Below, piece by piece: positions 1 through 5,053 of a stretch of 5,731 nucleotides of DNA; the stretch's first letter is position 1; every line of letters starts with the position of its first letter. The stretch covers positions 1 to 5,731 of the forward strand of contig VAXX01000385.1 in assembly GCA_005885115.1 (NCBI GenBank), read 5' to 3'. The notes under the pieces were generated by a model. It ran no database searches and was not told the DNA's origin. It was given only the letters and a program-made list of their open reading frames with translations. This stretch comes from Actinomycetota bacterium. Its GTDB lineage: Bacteria; Actinomycetota; Actinomycetes; Mycobacteriales; Micromonosporaceae. Position numbers and translations under genes: made by a program.

Positions 1-1
1 G

Positions 2-547
2 CTCTGGCTCGCGTTGCAGCCGCCGCTGCTGCGCTACCTGCGGGTACTGGTGGGGGACTCGGCGGAGGACGTCGCGTCGGAAACCTGGCTGCAGGCCGCC
101 CGGGACCTCAAGAGCTTCCGTGGCGATCTGTCCGGTTTCCGGGTCTGGCTGTTCCGCATCGCCCGGCACCGCGGCATCGACGACCGTCGCCGGAGCCGCC
201 GGTACATCCAGGATCCGTACGACCCGGCCACCCAGGAGTACCTGTTCACCAGTCCGGACGCCGAACGGGAGGCACTGGACGGCATGGGTACCCGCTGGGC
301 CCTGGACGTGATCTCCACGCTCCCCCCCGACCAGGCCGAGGCGGTCATGCTCCGGGTGGTCGCCGGGCTGGACGTCGCGCAGACCGCGCAGGTGCTGGGC
401 AAGCGCCCCGGCGCGGTCCGGGTCGCGGCGATGCGCGGCCTACGCCGGCTGGCCACCCACCCGCACGTGCTTGCCCGCAGCCGGGCGCGGGTACGCGATC
501 CCGGAGCGCTCCCATCGGTCGACTCGGCCCAACCGGAAGGGGTGTAA
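2..547 (+). CDS. ECF-type RNA polymerase sigma factor, 5' end cut by the window
   Basis: This is a sigma-70 family (extracytoplasmic function type) factor that would direct RNA polymerase to a specific promoter set. The frame is open from base 2, so the true start lies upstream. A TTG at 14 is possible but would cut into the first helix of region 2. Region 2 is the segment from LLRYLRVL through SETWLQAARDLKSFRGD to FRVWLFRIARHRGIDDRRR, the usual core-binding and -10 recognition helices. A linker follows, then region 4 (ALDVISTLPPDQAEAVMLR, then a helix-turn-helix around VAQTAQVLGKRPGAVRV), which reads -35 elements. The 181 visible residues nearly fill the normal length of about 190. TAA is followed four bases later by the next gene, so the two are probably coupled. 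The family is clear. The subgroup and regulon cannot be read from this sequence. Confidence 0.9.
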   Translation, partial: LWLALQPPLLRYLRVLVGDSAEDVASETWLQAARDLKSFRGDLSGFRVWLFRIARHRGIDDRRRSRRYIQDPYDPATQEYLFTSPDAEREALDGMGTRWALDVISTLPPDQAEAVMLRVVAGLDVAQTAQVLGKRPGAVRVAAMRGLRRLATHPHVLARSRARVRDPGALPSVDSAQPEGV

Positions 548-551
548 CGCG

Positions 552-1313
552 GTGCGGTTCTGGCTCGCTCTCCGCGACCGGCAGGCGCGGCGCAACCGCC
601 GGATCGGCGGCCGGGAAGCCGAGGAACTCCTGCGCGGCATTAGCACCACCGGCGACCGGGAGGAACTACTCCGGCTGCTCGCCCTGGCCGCAGCGCCCCC
701 GCAGCCGGACGAGCTGGTCGGGCACGACGCCGCGCTGGCGGCCTTCCGCGCCGCGCCCGAGCCGGTACCGGCGCGACCCCGCCGGCACCGGTGGCGGTTC
801 GCGTCCCGGGCCCTGCTGGTGAAGCTGGTCGCCGGGGCCGGCGTACTCCTGGTCGGTGGGGCCGCGGTCGCCGCCGGTACGGGCAGCCTGCCGACCGGGG
901 TACAGCACGGCGCGCACAACCTGCTGTCCCCGCTCGGCGTCCAGGTGCCGGACGCGACCGGTCCGGGTACCGCCTCCGGGTCCGTACACAGCCTGCGGAC
1001 GCCGGCGCCGAGCCCGCCCCCGCCGACCCCGGGCACCTCCACCCCGGCCGGGCTGTGCCAGGCGTGGCGGGCGGCAAAGGGCAAGCCGGGCAAGGGGATG
1101 GAGCCGAGCCAACGCCAGGCGCTGATCCAAGCCGCCGGAGGGATGGATCGGGTACCGGCGTTCTGCGCGCAGATACTCGGGCCGGACCCGTCCGCCCCGC
1201 CGAGCCCGACCCCGCACCCGAGCAAGACGCCCAAGTCACATCCGAGCCAGAAGCCCAGCCACCCGACCAAGTCCAAGGGCGCGAACCCCTCAGCCACCAG
1301 CCGTCGTCACTAG
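552..1313 (+). CDS. Single-pass membrane protein paired with the sigma factor (possible anti-sigma-like partner)
   Basis: I do not recognise a named family. I chose GTG at 552 because it follows the sigma stop codon by four bases and has a GGAAGGG ribosome site about 10 bases upstream. A longer reading from 471 would overlap the sigma gene. The 253-residue product has an Arg-rich, Glu-rich cytoplasmic part (1-85), one membrane helix (about 86-109, ALLVKLVAGAGVLLVGGAAV), and an outer part. The outer part has a Pro-rich spacer (150-165), a compact segment with two cysteines (C169 in GLCQAW, C205 in AFCAQILG) that could form a disulfide, and a Pro/Ser/Lys/His tail (212-253) like wall-spanning regions. 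Position and topology suggest a membrane partner or sensor for the sigma factor. I see no zinc-binding anti-sigma HxxxCxxC motif, so an anti-sigma role is inference only. Confidence 0.8.
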   Translation: MRFWLALRDRQARRNRRIGGREAEELLRGISTTGDREELLRLLALAAAPPQPDELVGHDAALAAFRAAPEPVPARPRRHRWRFASRALLVKLVAGAGVLLVGGAAVAAGTGSLPTGVQHGAHNLLSPLGVQVPDATGPGTASGSVHSLRTPAPSPPPPTPGTSTPAGLCQAWRAAKGKPGKGMEPSQRQALIQAAGGMDRVPAFCAQILGPDPSAPPSPTPHPSKTPKSHPSQKPSHPTKSKGANPSATSRRH

Positions 1314-1329
1314 GGTCCGCGCCACACCC

Positions 1330-1731
1330 TCATTCGTCGTAGAGGTCGAGGACCAGACCGGCCGGGACCGCGGCAAGGCGCTGCAGGACGTCCGCCGGAA
1401 ACCCGACGGTGCCCTGCCCGTCGGCGTGGGACAGGAAGCAGATCCAGTCGATTTCGCAGTGGTCGCTCAGCTTCCGCAGGGTCGGTAGCGTCGACTCGTC
1501 CTGGACCCGGGCGAGCAGCGAGGTCAGGTGGTCGACCAGCGGCCGATCGGGACTGATCCCGCTCTCGAGTATCCAGACCGACTGCTCATAGACCCGCGTC
1601 GAACGGCCGCCGACCGGCGAACCGGCCTCGAACGCCTCCGTCGGTGGTACGCCCAGGGCCGCGGAGATGTCGTCCGGGCGCAGCTCCCGACTCATGATCC
1701 GAATGCTGGCCCGGCTCAGTATGACCGCCAT
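1330..1731 (-). CDS. DUF4279 domain protein, last gene of the fluoride operon
   Basis: The 133-residue soluble protein matches the DUF4279 pattern. It has an N-terminal strand, then RELRPDDISAALGVPPTEAF, a Gly/Arg turn, a SVWILESGISPDRPLVDHL stretch, a leucine-rich helix (SLLARVQDE), a central strand (EIDWICFLSHADGQGTVGF) and the end segment VLQRLAAVPAGLVLDLYDE. ATG at 1731 is preceded by GGAGG with a six-base spacer, so the start is well supported. An in-frame ATG at residue 13 is a weaker alternative. The gene begins 11 bases after the stop of the second channel gene, on the same strand, so it is very likely in the same transcript. The biochemical role of DUF4279 is unknown to me. The link to fluoride is by context only. 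It converges on the upstream + strand gene with a 16-base gap and no visible terminator. Confidence 0.85.
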   Translation of the reverse strand: MAVILSRASIRIMSRELRPDDISAALGVPPTEAFEAGSPVGGRSTRVYEQSVWILESGISPDRPLVDHLTSLLARVQDESTLPTLRKLSDHCEIDWICFLSHADGQGTVGFPADVLQRLAAVPAGLVLDLYDE

Positions 1732-1742
1732 GGGAGCCCTCC

Positions 1743-2111
1743 TCAGCCGGCGAAAGCGGCGGCGACGGCCGCACCGAGGGCGGCCGCGCCCAGGCCAGCG
1801 ACGATGCTCGCCCCGACGTTCAGGACGGCGAAGAGCCGGGCCCGGTCCTGAAGCAGCCGTACCGTCTCGTAGCCGAAGGTGGAGTACGTGGTCAGCGCTC
1901 CGCACAGCCCGGTACCGAGAGCCGCGAGCACCGGCGCCGGGGTGTGCAGCGTCCCGGCGGCGAGCAGGCCGAGCAGGAACGACCCGACCACGTTGACCGC
2001 GAAGGTACCCCAGGGAAACAGCGAGTCGTGCCGACCCTGTACCGCCCGGTCGACCAGGTACCGCAGCGGAGCCCCCACCGCCGCGCCCAGCGCGACCAGC
2101 ACGACGGTCAC
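1743..2111 (-). CDS. crcB: Fluoride efflux channel subunit FluC/CrcB (second copy)
   Basis: This is a small four-helix membrane protein (122 residues) of the FluC/CrcB family, dual-topology dimers that let fluoride leave the cytoplasm. Family marks are the N-terminal GAxxRY segment (G13-Y18, GAPLRY), the [17 protein letters not shown] block (32-48) with the conserved Asn at 40, and the [17 protein letters not shown] block (66-82) that carries the central sodium site and the pore aromatic positions. The first pore aromatic is Tyr76 where Phe is usual, and the second is Phe79. The GTG start overlaps the stop of the DUF190 gene as GTGA, so translation is coupled. It sits two genes after another crcB copy, which suggests that the two form a heterodimer, as in other bacteria with paired genes. 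Confidence 0.92.
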   Translation of the reverse strand: MTVVLVALGAAVGAPLRYLVDRAVQGRHDSLFPWGTFAVNVVGSFLLGLLAAGTLHTPAPVLAALGTGLCGALTTYSTFGYETVRLLQDRARLFAVLNVGASIVAGLGAAALGAAVAAAFAG

Positions 2112-2458
2112 GACCCGGCCTCGGGACTGCGGCCGACGTACCGGATGACCTCCACCGGGTCGATGATGACCAGTCCCTCCGCCACCAGCTCGTCGAGCTG
2201 GGGCAGGAAGGCACGGATCTTGTCCTCCGCGTCGACGATGATCACCGCCACCGGCAGGTCCTCGGACAGCGACAGCAGCCGGGTCGTGTGTATCCGCGAC
2301 GACGCCCCGTACCCCTCGACGCCCCGCAGCACCGACGCGCCGGCCAGGCCGCTCTTGTGGGCGCGGTGCACGATCTCGGTGAATAACGGCTTGTGGTGCC
2401 ACTGGTCGTCCTCGCCGACGAAGATCGTCAGGCGCAGCGCCGGGCCTTCGATTCTCAT
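2108..2458 (-). CDS. DUF190 (PII-like) protein between the two fluoride channel genes
   Basis: The 116-residue soluble protein fits DUF190, a family with a ferredoxin-like fold resembling PII signal proteins. Typical stretches are [20 protein letters not shown] (9-28), the helix and turn [23 protein letters not shown] (29-51), the strand [14 protein letters not shown] (68-81) and the closing helix and strand [24 protein letters not shown] at 2458 overlaps the stop of the first channel gene as ATGA, and the gene's own stop overlaps the next GTG, so all three are translated as a block. DUF190 genes commonly lie beside crcB genes. A role in sensing or modulating the channel is a reasonable guess, but the ligand is not known. 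Confidence 0.9.
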   Translation of the reverse strand: MRIEGPALRLTIFVGEDDQWHHKPLFTEIVHRAHKSGLAGASVLRGVEGYGASSRIHTTRLLSLSEDLPVAVIIVDAEDKIRAFLPQLDELVAEGLVIIDPVEVIRYVGRSPEAGS

Positions 2459-2937
2459 CCCGTGGTCTCCTTGCGATGGCGGATGCGGGAGGTCAGCAGC
2501 CGGGTCGCACTCACCCCGGCGTACGTGGCGGTGAGCGCGGCGAGCACCGTGGCGGCGAGGTACACCAGGGCGGTACGGGCCGCCCCGGCGATGGCCAGGT
2601 GCTGGACATCGACGACGTACGGCGAGAAGGTCGTGTACCCGCCCAGCACCCCGGTACCGAGGAACGGCCGGAGCAGCCGCCGGGTCGGCCACACGTCGGC
2701 GACGAGCACCATCAGCACGCCGATGAGCAGGCAACCGGAGACGTTGATGCCGAAGGTCGCCCACGGGAACCCGGCGGCGGGGTGCGGGTACGCCTGGCCC
2801 AGGGCGTACCGGCCGAGGGCCCCGATGATGCCGCCGGCCGAGACCGCGCCGAGAACCGGCCACGGCAGGCCGGCCCGGGACCGCCGGGCGCCGGCGAAGG
2901 GGGACGTGCTGGTCAGATCAGCTCGGGTATCGGCCAC
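2455..2937 (-). CDS. crcB: Fluoride efflux channel subunit FluC/CrcB (first copy)
   Basis: This is the first gene of the operon and a FluC/CrcB fluoride channel subunit of 160 residues, longer than its partner because of a polar N-terminal extension of about 25 residues. Family blocks are [10 protein letters not shown] (36-45), [17 protein letters not shown] (57-73, with the conserved Asn at 65 but Ala in place of the usual Gly before Thr), and [17 protein letters not shown] (94-110). The usual TTFSTF pore motif is TTFSPY here, so the second aromatic is Tyr107. I chose GTG at 2937 over GTG at 2943 because AGGAG (2949-2945) lies seven bases before the former and only one before the latter. The ribosome site is part of a hairpin that competes with the upstream riboswitch. 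The stop overlaps the DUF190 start by four bases. Confidence 0.92.
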   Translation of the reverse strand: MADTRADLTSTSPFAGARRSRAGLPWPVLGAVSAGGIIGALGRYALGQAYPHPAAGFPWATFGINVSGCLLIGVLMVLVADVWPTRRLLRPFLGTGVLGGYTTFSPYVVDVQHLAIAGAARTALVYLAATVLAALTATYAGVSATRLLTSRIRHRKETTG

Positions 2938-2943
2938 GGGCAC

Positions 2944-3021
2944 ACTCCTACCAAGGACTCTGGTAGGGACCGTTGGCGGGTACGCCCGCGGTTTCCGTCC
3001 GGACGGCGGGCCCCACCGCCG
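2944..3021 (-). promoter_or_regulatory. Variant fluoride (crcB) riboswitch with translational expression platform
   Basis: The minus-strand leader of the channel operon aligns to the fluoride aptamer. P1 is CGGCG (3021-3017) with CGCCG (3008-3004), closing an eight-base loop GUGGGGCC. The same loop in the well-studied Thermotoga aptamer is AUGAGGCC. AAAC (2994-2991) leads into P2, GCGGG (2989-2985) with CCCGC (2980-2976) and a CGUA loop. Then come CAACG and GGUCCCUAC. GGUCCC (2971-2966) pairs with loop GGGGCC (3014-3009) as a six-pair pseudoknot with one G-U, and CUAC carries the linchpin U. The two GAUG elements are changed (GGUG and CAACG). Downstream, CCUACCA (2967-2961) can pair perfectly with UGGUAGG (2953-2947), which holds the ribosome site of crcB, so fluoride binding should free translation. 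The fold was found by eye, not by a covariance model. Confidence 0.7.
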
Positions 3022-3044
3022 CGAGCCGTTCCGGCTCTCGGATC

Positions 3045-3050
3045 ATGTTA
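3045..3050 (-). promoter_or_regulatory. Possible -10 element of the fluoride operon promoter
   Basis: Read on the minus strand this is TAACAT, which fits TAnnnT. It would start transcription near 3038, about 17 bases before riboswitch P1, the expected spacing for a riboswitch leader. No good -35 hexamer is visible 16-18 bases upstream, so the call is weak. A perfect 6-bp hairpin (3023-3037, GAGCCG with CGGCTC around a three-base loop) would form at the very 5' end of the RNA, just ahead of P1. Confidence 0.3.
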
Positions 3051-3077
3051 TCCGTACGGGCGGGCTCGGTGCAGGAC

Positions 3078-3112
3078 GGTCCGTTCCGTCGGCCAAAGCT
3101 GGGAACGGGACC
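3078..3112. terminator. Imperfect hairpin between the DoxX-like gene and the fluoride operon
   Basis: GGTCC-GTTCC (3078-3087) is complementary to GGAAC-G-GGACC (3102-3112), giving ten pairs with one bulged G (3107) and a loop of about 14 bases. It lies about 100 bases past the stop of the DoxX-like gene and just upstream of the operon promoter region, so it could end the DoxX-like transcript. There is no T-run, so factor-independent termination is uncertain. The rest of 3113-3210 shows nothing I can name. Confidence 0.3.
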
Positions 3113-3210
3113 GCCGATACCGGCGACGGTCCTCGGCCAGGGACCCGCTGTCCGCACGCGTCTCGGAGTCCTGGTCTACCGGGCCTTGCAGTACCCGTTC
3201 AACGGCACGA

Positions 3211-3552
3211 TCACAGGCGGACCACGACGTACAGCACAACAAGCGCGAGGACCACGAGGTCGCCGAGCACCTGGACCACCGGGTCGTGTACCCGCAGCCG
3301 AGTGGCGGTCGCACCCACCATGAGCAGCGCCAGCCCGACGCCGGCAGCGACACCGAGTACCGCGACCGCGATACCGGCGAGCAGACCGACTGCGCCGGCC
3401 AGCTCCAGTACCCCGACCGCCCGCCAGAGCGACGGCGAAATACCGAACCGGTCCCGGTTCCGCTCTGAGTACGGCAGGCCCAGTACCTTCATCCCGCCAG
3501 AAGCCACGAATACCAGTACGAGCACGACGGTCAGTATCCAGACGACGATCAC
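3211..3552 (-). CDS. DoxX-like four-helix membrane protein
   Basis: The 113-residue hydrophobic protein has four predicted membrane helices (about 3-20, 44-62, 64-82 and 94-112). It has the DoxX-like layout: a first helix ending in VFVASGGMKVLG, a short polar loop with a basic and acidic stretch (SERNRDRFGISPSLWRAVG), then helix 2 beginning GVLELAGAVGLL. These features are typical of the small DoxX-like family, whose members are linked loosely to redox and thiol stress. No substrate can be named. The start is GTG at 3552. There is no convincing ribosome site, but TAGGCT lies six bases upstream, so the message may be leaderless. It is on the same strand as the fluoride operon but separated by 273 bases containing that operon's own leader, so it is probably a separate unit. 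Confidence 0.82.
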   Translation of the reverse strand: MIVVWILTVVLVLVFVASGGMKVLGLPYSERNRDRFGISPSLWRAVGVLELAGAVGLLAGIAVAVLGVAAGVGLALLMVGATATRLRVHDPVVQVLGDLVVLALVVLYVVVRL

Positions 3553-3558
3553 GCGGCG

Positions 3559-3564
3559 AGCCTA
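3559..3564 (-). promoter_or_regulatory. Likely -10 element giving a leaderless DoxX-like mRNA
   Basis: On the minus strand this is TAGGCT, followed by six bases and then the GTG start codon at 3552. That is the spacing at which transcription starts on the first base of the start codon. Leaderless transcripts with this layout are common in actinobacteria. No Shine-Dalgarno sequence lies between, which agrees. No clear -35 was seen. Confidence 0.45.
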
Positions 3565-3602
3565 GCGGGGACTGTGTGACTTGACCGACGCGCAGTGGGC
3601 AA

Positions 3603-3632
3603 CGGGCCGCCGTCGGTGAGGACGGCGGCCCG
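3603..3632 (-). terminator. Strong hairpin terminator after the chitosanase gene
   Basis: This is a perfect 12-bp stem (CGGGCCGCCGTC, 3603-3614, with its complement at 3621-3632) and a six-base loop. It begins 22 bases beyond the last stop of the lectin reading frame. It has no long T-run on the minus side, as is common for actinomycete terminators. It separates the chitosanase from the DoxX-like gene. Confidence 0.7.
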
Positions 3633-3653
3633 CGCTACTTTGCTACGTATCTC

Positions 3654-3881
3654 TTACCCGCGGCTCCAGTGCTCGTTGCCGCCGGAGTTGCAGGTCCACA
3701 GGATCAGCTTGGACCCGCTGGCCGTCGCCGCGTTCAGCACGGTCACGCACTTGCCCGACTGGCTACCGCGGATGGTGCCGTCGGACTGGAACGAGAACTG
3801 CTGGTTCGCGCCGCCGTTGCAGCTCCAGACCTCCACGATCGTCCCGTTGGCCGTCGCGCCGCCCGGCGCGTCGATGCTGGC
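3654..3881 (-). pseudogene. Out-of-frame remainder of the chitosanase lectin domain (CBM13)
   Basis: The frame ending at TAA 3654 encodes about 75 residues that continue a ricin-type beta-trefoil lectin: IDAPGGATANGTIVEVWSC, then NGGANQQFSFQSDGTIRG, then a GKCVTVLN repeat and a final ILWTCNSGGNEHW. It has no start or ribosome site of its own. It belongs to the chitosanase just upstream, whose lectin domain reads correctly as far as STCNGGASQ in another frame. The junction is near 3876-3881. About 15-20 residues that normally lie between these pieces (a QW...GKC segment) are absent, so this is an internal loss that also shifted the frame, not a single-base slip. An assembly error cannot be excluded. 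Confidence 0.8.
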
Positions 3882-4815
3882 TCGCGCCGCCGTTGCAGGT
3901 CGAAATCTGCAGCTGGGTGCCGTTGGTGGTGCTGCCGTTGGGGTCGTCCATGCACTTGCCGGAGCCGACGCCGATGAACCGGTTCCCACCGCCACCCCCG
4001 CCGCCCGACGGGGTCGGGGTCGGGGTCGGCGTAGGCGTACCGCTGCCACCCAGACCCATGCTATTGCCGAGGCTGTCCAGAGCCTTCTGAACCATGGCCT
4101 GGGCGTTGTTGTTCAGGGTGGAGTTGGTGCCGTTCACGACCCAGGACGAGCCAGAGAAGATCGTCACGGTCACCCCGTTGTCAACACCACCGGTGGTGCC
4201 GCTGCTGTTGATGCCCAGCAGCGAGGCCGCCTTCACGGACGCCTCGCCCAGCTCGCGGGAGTCGTTCTCCGACGTGGTCTGGCTGTTCCCGGTCTGCGTG
4301 TCACCGAAGATCGCACCGATGACCCTGCCCTTGTAGAACATCAGCGCGAACTGCCGACCCGAGATCCCGTGCTCCTTGTAGAAGAAGTGCGGGCAGGGGG
4401 ACCTGCGGTCCCAGCAGTCGTCACCCAGCACGTAGAACGGCACGTGGGACGCGCCCAGGTACCTGCCGTCGCTGGTCTTGAACGTCGTCTGGTTCTGGTG
4501 ATCGGGATCGGGGTTCGGGTCGCTGCCGTCATCGTCCACGGCCAGGCTGGAGCTGTAGGCGTAGACGCCCGGCGCCACCTGGTACACGTTGACGTTCATG
4601 GCCCGCGTCATCGTGTTGATGTGCGGCTTGGAGTTGACCTGCTTCGAGGACTTCATGTTCTTCTGGATGCCAGCCAGCACCTGCGCGGCCGTGTACTGGC
4701 CGGACGCCTGCGGGGTGGTGGTCGAGGCGTTGGCGCCGTGGTTCAAGACCAGCGGAGTGACCGCCGCCAGGCTGCCCACCGCGACGAGACTAAGTACCTT
4801 GCGCGAGATCTTCAC
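3763..4815 (-). CDS. Secreted GH75 chitosanase with a broken C-terminal lectin domain
   Basis: This is predicted to be an extracellular endo-chitosanase of glycoside hydrolase family 75, cutting beta-1,4 links in chitosan. The order is: signal peptide (1-30, KISRK, a hydrophobic core and an ANA-STT cleavage site); GH75 domain (about 40-230); Pro-Thr then Gly linker (260-277); start of a CBM13 lectin (279-313). The GH75 signature is seen in YQVAPGVYAYSSSLAVDDDG, a DGRYLGASHVPFYVLG stretch, two cysteines (134, 141), and the catalytic region IFGDT (D172) with LGEAS (E191), the usual acid pair. From residue 314 the frame is wrong and Arg-rich to TAG at 3763, while the real lectin continues in another frame. 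GTG at 4815 has GGGGAG eight bases upstream. Catalysis may survive, but carbohydrate binding probably does not. Upstream are a consensus -35 and a direct repeat, suggesting regulated expression. Confidence 0.88.
   Translation of the reverse strand: MKISRKVLSLVAVGSLAAVTPLVLNHGANASTTTPQASGQYTAAQVLAGIQKNMKSSKQVNSKPHINTMTRAMNVNVYQVAPGVYAYSSSLAVDDDGSDPNPDPDHQNQTTFKTSDGRYLGASHVPFYVLGDDCWDRRSPCPHFFYKEHGISGRQFALMFYKGRVIGAIFGDTQTGNSQTTSENDSRELGEASVKAASLLGINSSGTTGGVDNGVTVTIFSGSSWVVNGTNSTLNNNAQAMVQKALDSLGNSMGLGGSGTPTPTPTPTPSGGGGGGGNRFIGVGSGKCMDDPNGSTTNGTQLQISTCNGGASQHRRAGRRDGQRDDRGGLELQRRREPAVLVPVRRHHPR
4010..4039 (-). repeat. Hexamer repeat encoding the Pro-Thr linker
   Basis: On the + strand this is GGGGTC repeated three times, followed by degenerate units (GGCGTA). 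It encodes the alternating Pro-Thr linker between the GH75 domain and the lectin, next to a run of seven Gly codons. Slipped-strand length change here would alter linker length. Confidence 0.75.
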
Positions 4816-4855
4816 CGGTAGGTCTCCCCGGAGATAAATAGGAAGGGTATCTAAC

Positions 4856-4878
4856 TGATAGAACAGGGGTGATAGAAC
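4856..4878. repeat. 9-bp direct repeat over the chitosanase -10 region, possible operator
   Basis: TGATAGAAC occurs at 4856-4864 and again at 4870-4878, exact copies with a 14-base period. On the minus (coding) strand this is GTTCTATCA, CCCCT, GTTCTATCA. One copy covers the putative -10 and the other the region just after the start point, so a bound regulator would block transcription. Direct repeats in promoters of Streptomyces chitinase genes are known to mediate induction and glucose repression. This repeat has a different sequence, and its regulator is unknown. Confidence 0.6.
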
Positions 4879-4894
4879 CAGGTGAGAGTTTCCA

Positions 4895-4900
4895 TGTCAA
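4895..4900 (-). promoter_or_regulatory. Consensus -35 element of the chitosanase promoter
   Basis: On the minus strand this reads TTGACA, a perfect -35. A 17-base spacer leads to TTCTAT (4877-4872), a modest -10 that lies inside one copy of a 9-bp direct repeat. Transcription would begin near 4865, giving a leader of about 50 bases with the ribosome site GGGGAG at 4829-4824. Confidence 0.55.
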
Positions 4901-4912
4901 CGACGCTCGATG

Positions 4913-4948
4913 AACCGGGCGCCGCTTTGTCCACCTTCAAGCCCGGTT
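4913..4948. repeat. 8-bp inverted repeat upstream of the chitosanase promoter
   Basis: AACCGGGC (4913-4920) and GCCCGGTT (4941-4948) are perfect inverted copies 20 bases apart, just upstream of the -35. It could be an operator half-site pair or a weak hairpin. The remainder of the gene-free stretch 4949-5008 shows nothing I can name. Confidence 0.4.
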
Positions 4949-5008
4949 GTCGCCGGAGTCCCCGTAGCCATCCGCCACCGCCCGCTGGCACAAGGACCGG
5001 CTGTTTCC

Positions 5009-5053
5009 TGGTAGCGGGGACAGGATTTGAAGGTGTGACCTCTGGGTTATGAG
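5009..5053 (-). other. 3' half of an initiator tRNA-Met gene: likely attachment-site scar
   Basis: Read on the minus strand this starts in the anticodon loop (CTCATAA, anticodon CAT) and runs through CCCAG of the anticodon stem, AGGTC of the variable loop, the T loop TTCAAAT (5031-5025), the T stem CCTGT, the acceptor strand CCCCGC and an encoded ACCA end. The CCC next to the anticodon loop and the overall wording resemble the bacterial initiator tRNA. No 5' half precedes it. The 5' T-stem strand reads ACACC where ACAGG would be needed, so it is not a working tRNA. Many integrative elements insert at the 3' half of a tRNA gene and leave such a copy at the far end. The fragment directly abuts the truncated relaxase. 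Confidence 0.72.

Noticed and set aside
440..1297. Open frames on the - strand across the sigma-linked membrane gene
   Set aside because: The Arg/Pro/Gly-rich translations are antisense to a gene with better start, spacing and topology.
1311..1332. A shared terminator between the converging genes
   Set aside because: The 16-base gap contains no inverted repeat and no T-run.
2393..3565. Long open frame on the + strand across the fluoride operon (390 codons)
   Set aside because: It lies opposite well-recognised crcB, DUF190 and DoxX-like genes, and its translation is low-complexity Arg/Thr/Pro-rich with no domain. It is a GC-bias shadow.
3595..4821. Long open frame on the + strand opposite the chitosanase (408 codons)
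   Set aside because: It is the mirror of the GH75 gene; its Val/Arg/Ala-rich sequence has no family features and it has no ribosome site.
4865..4885. A DasR-type site in the chitosanase promoter
   Set aside because: CTGGTTCTATCACC recalls half of the known palindrome but lacks its symmetry and needs a gap to align.
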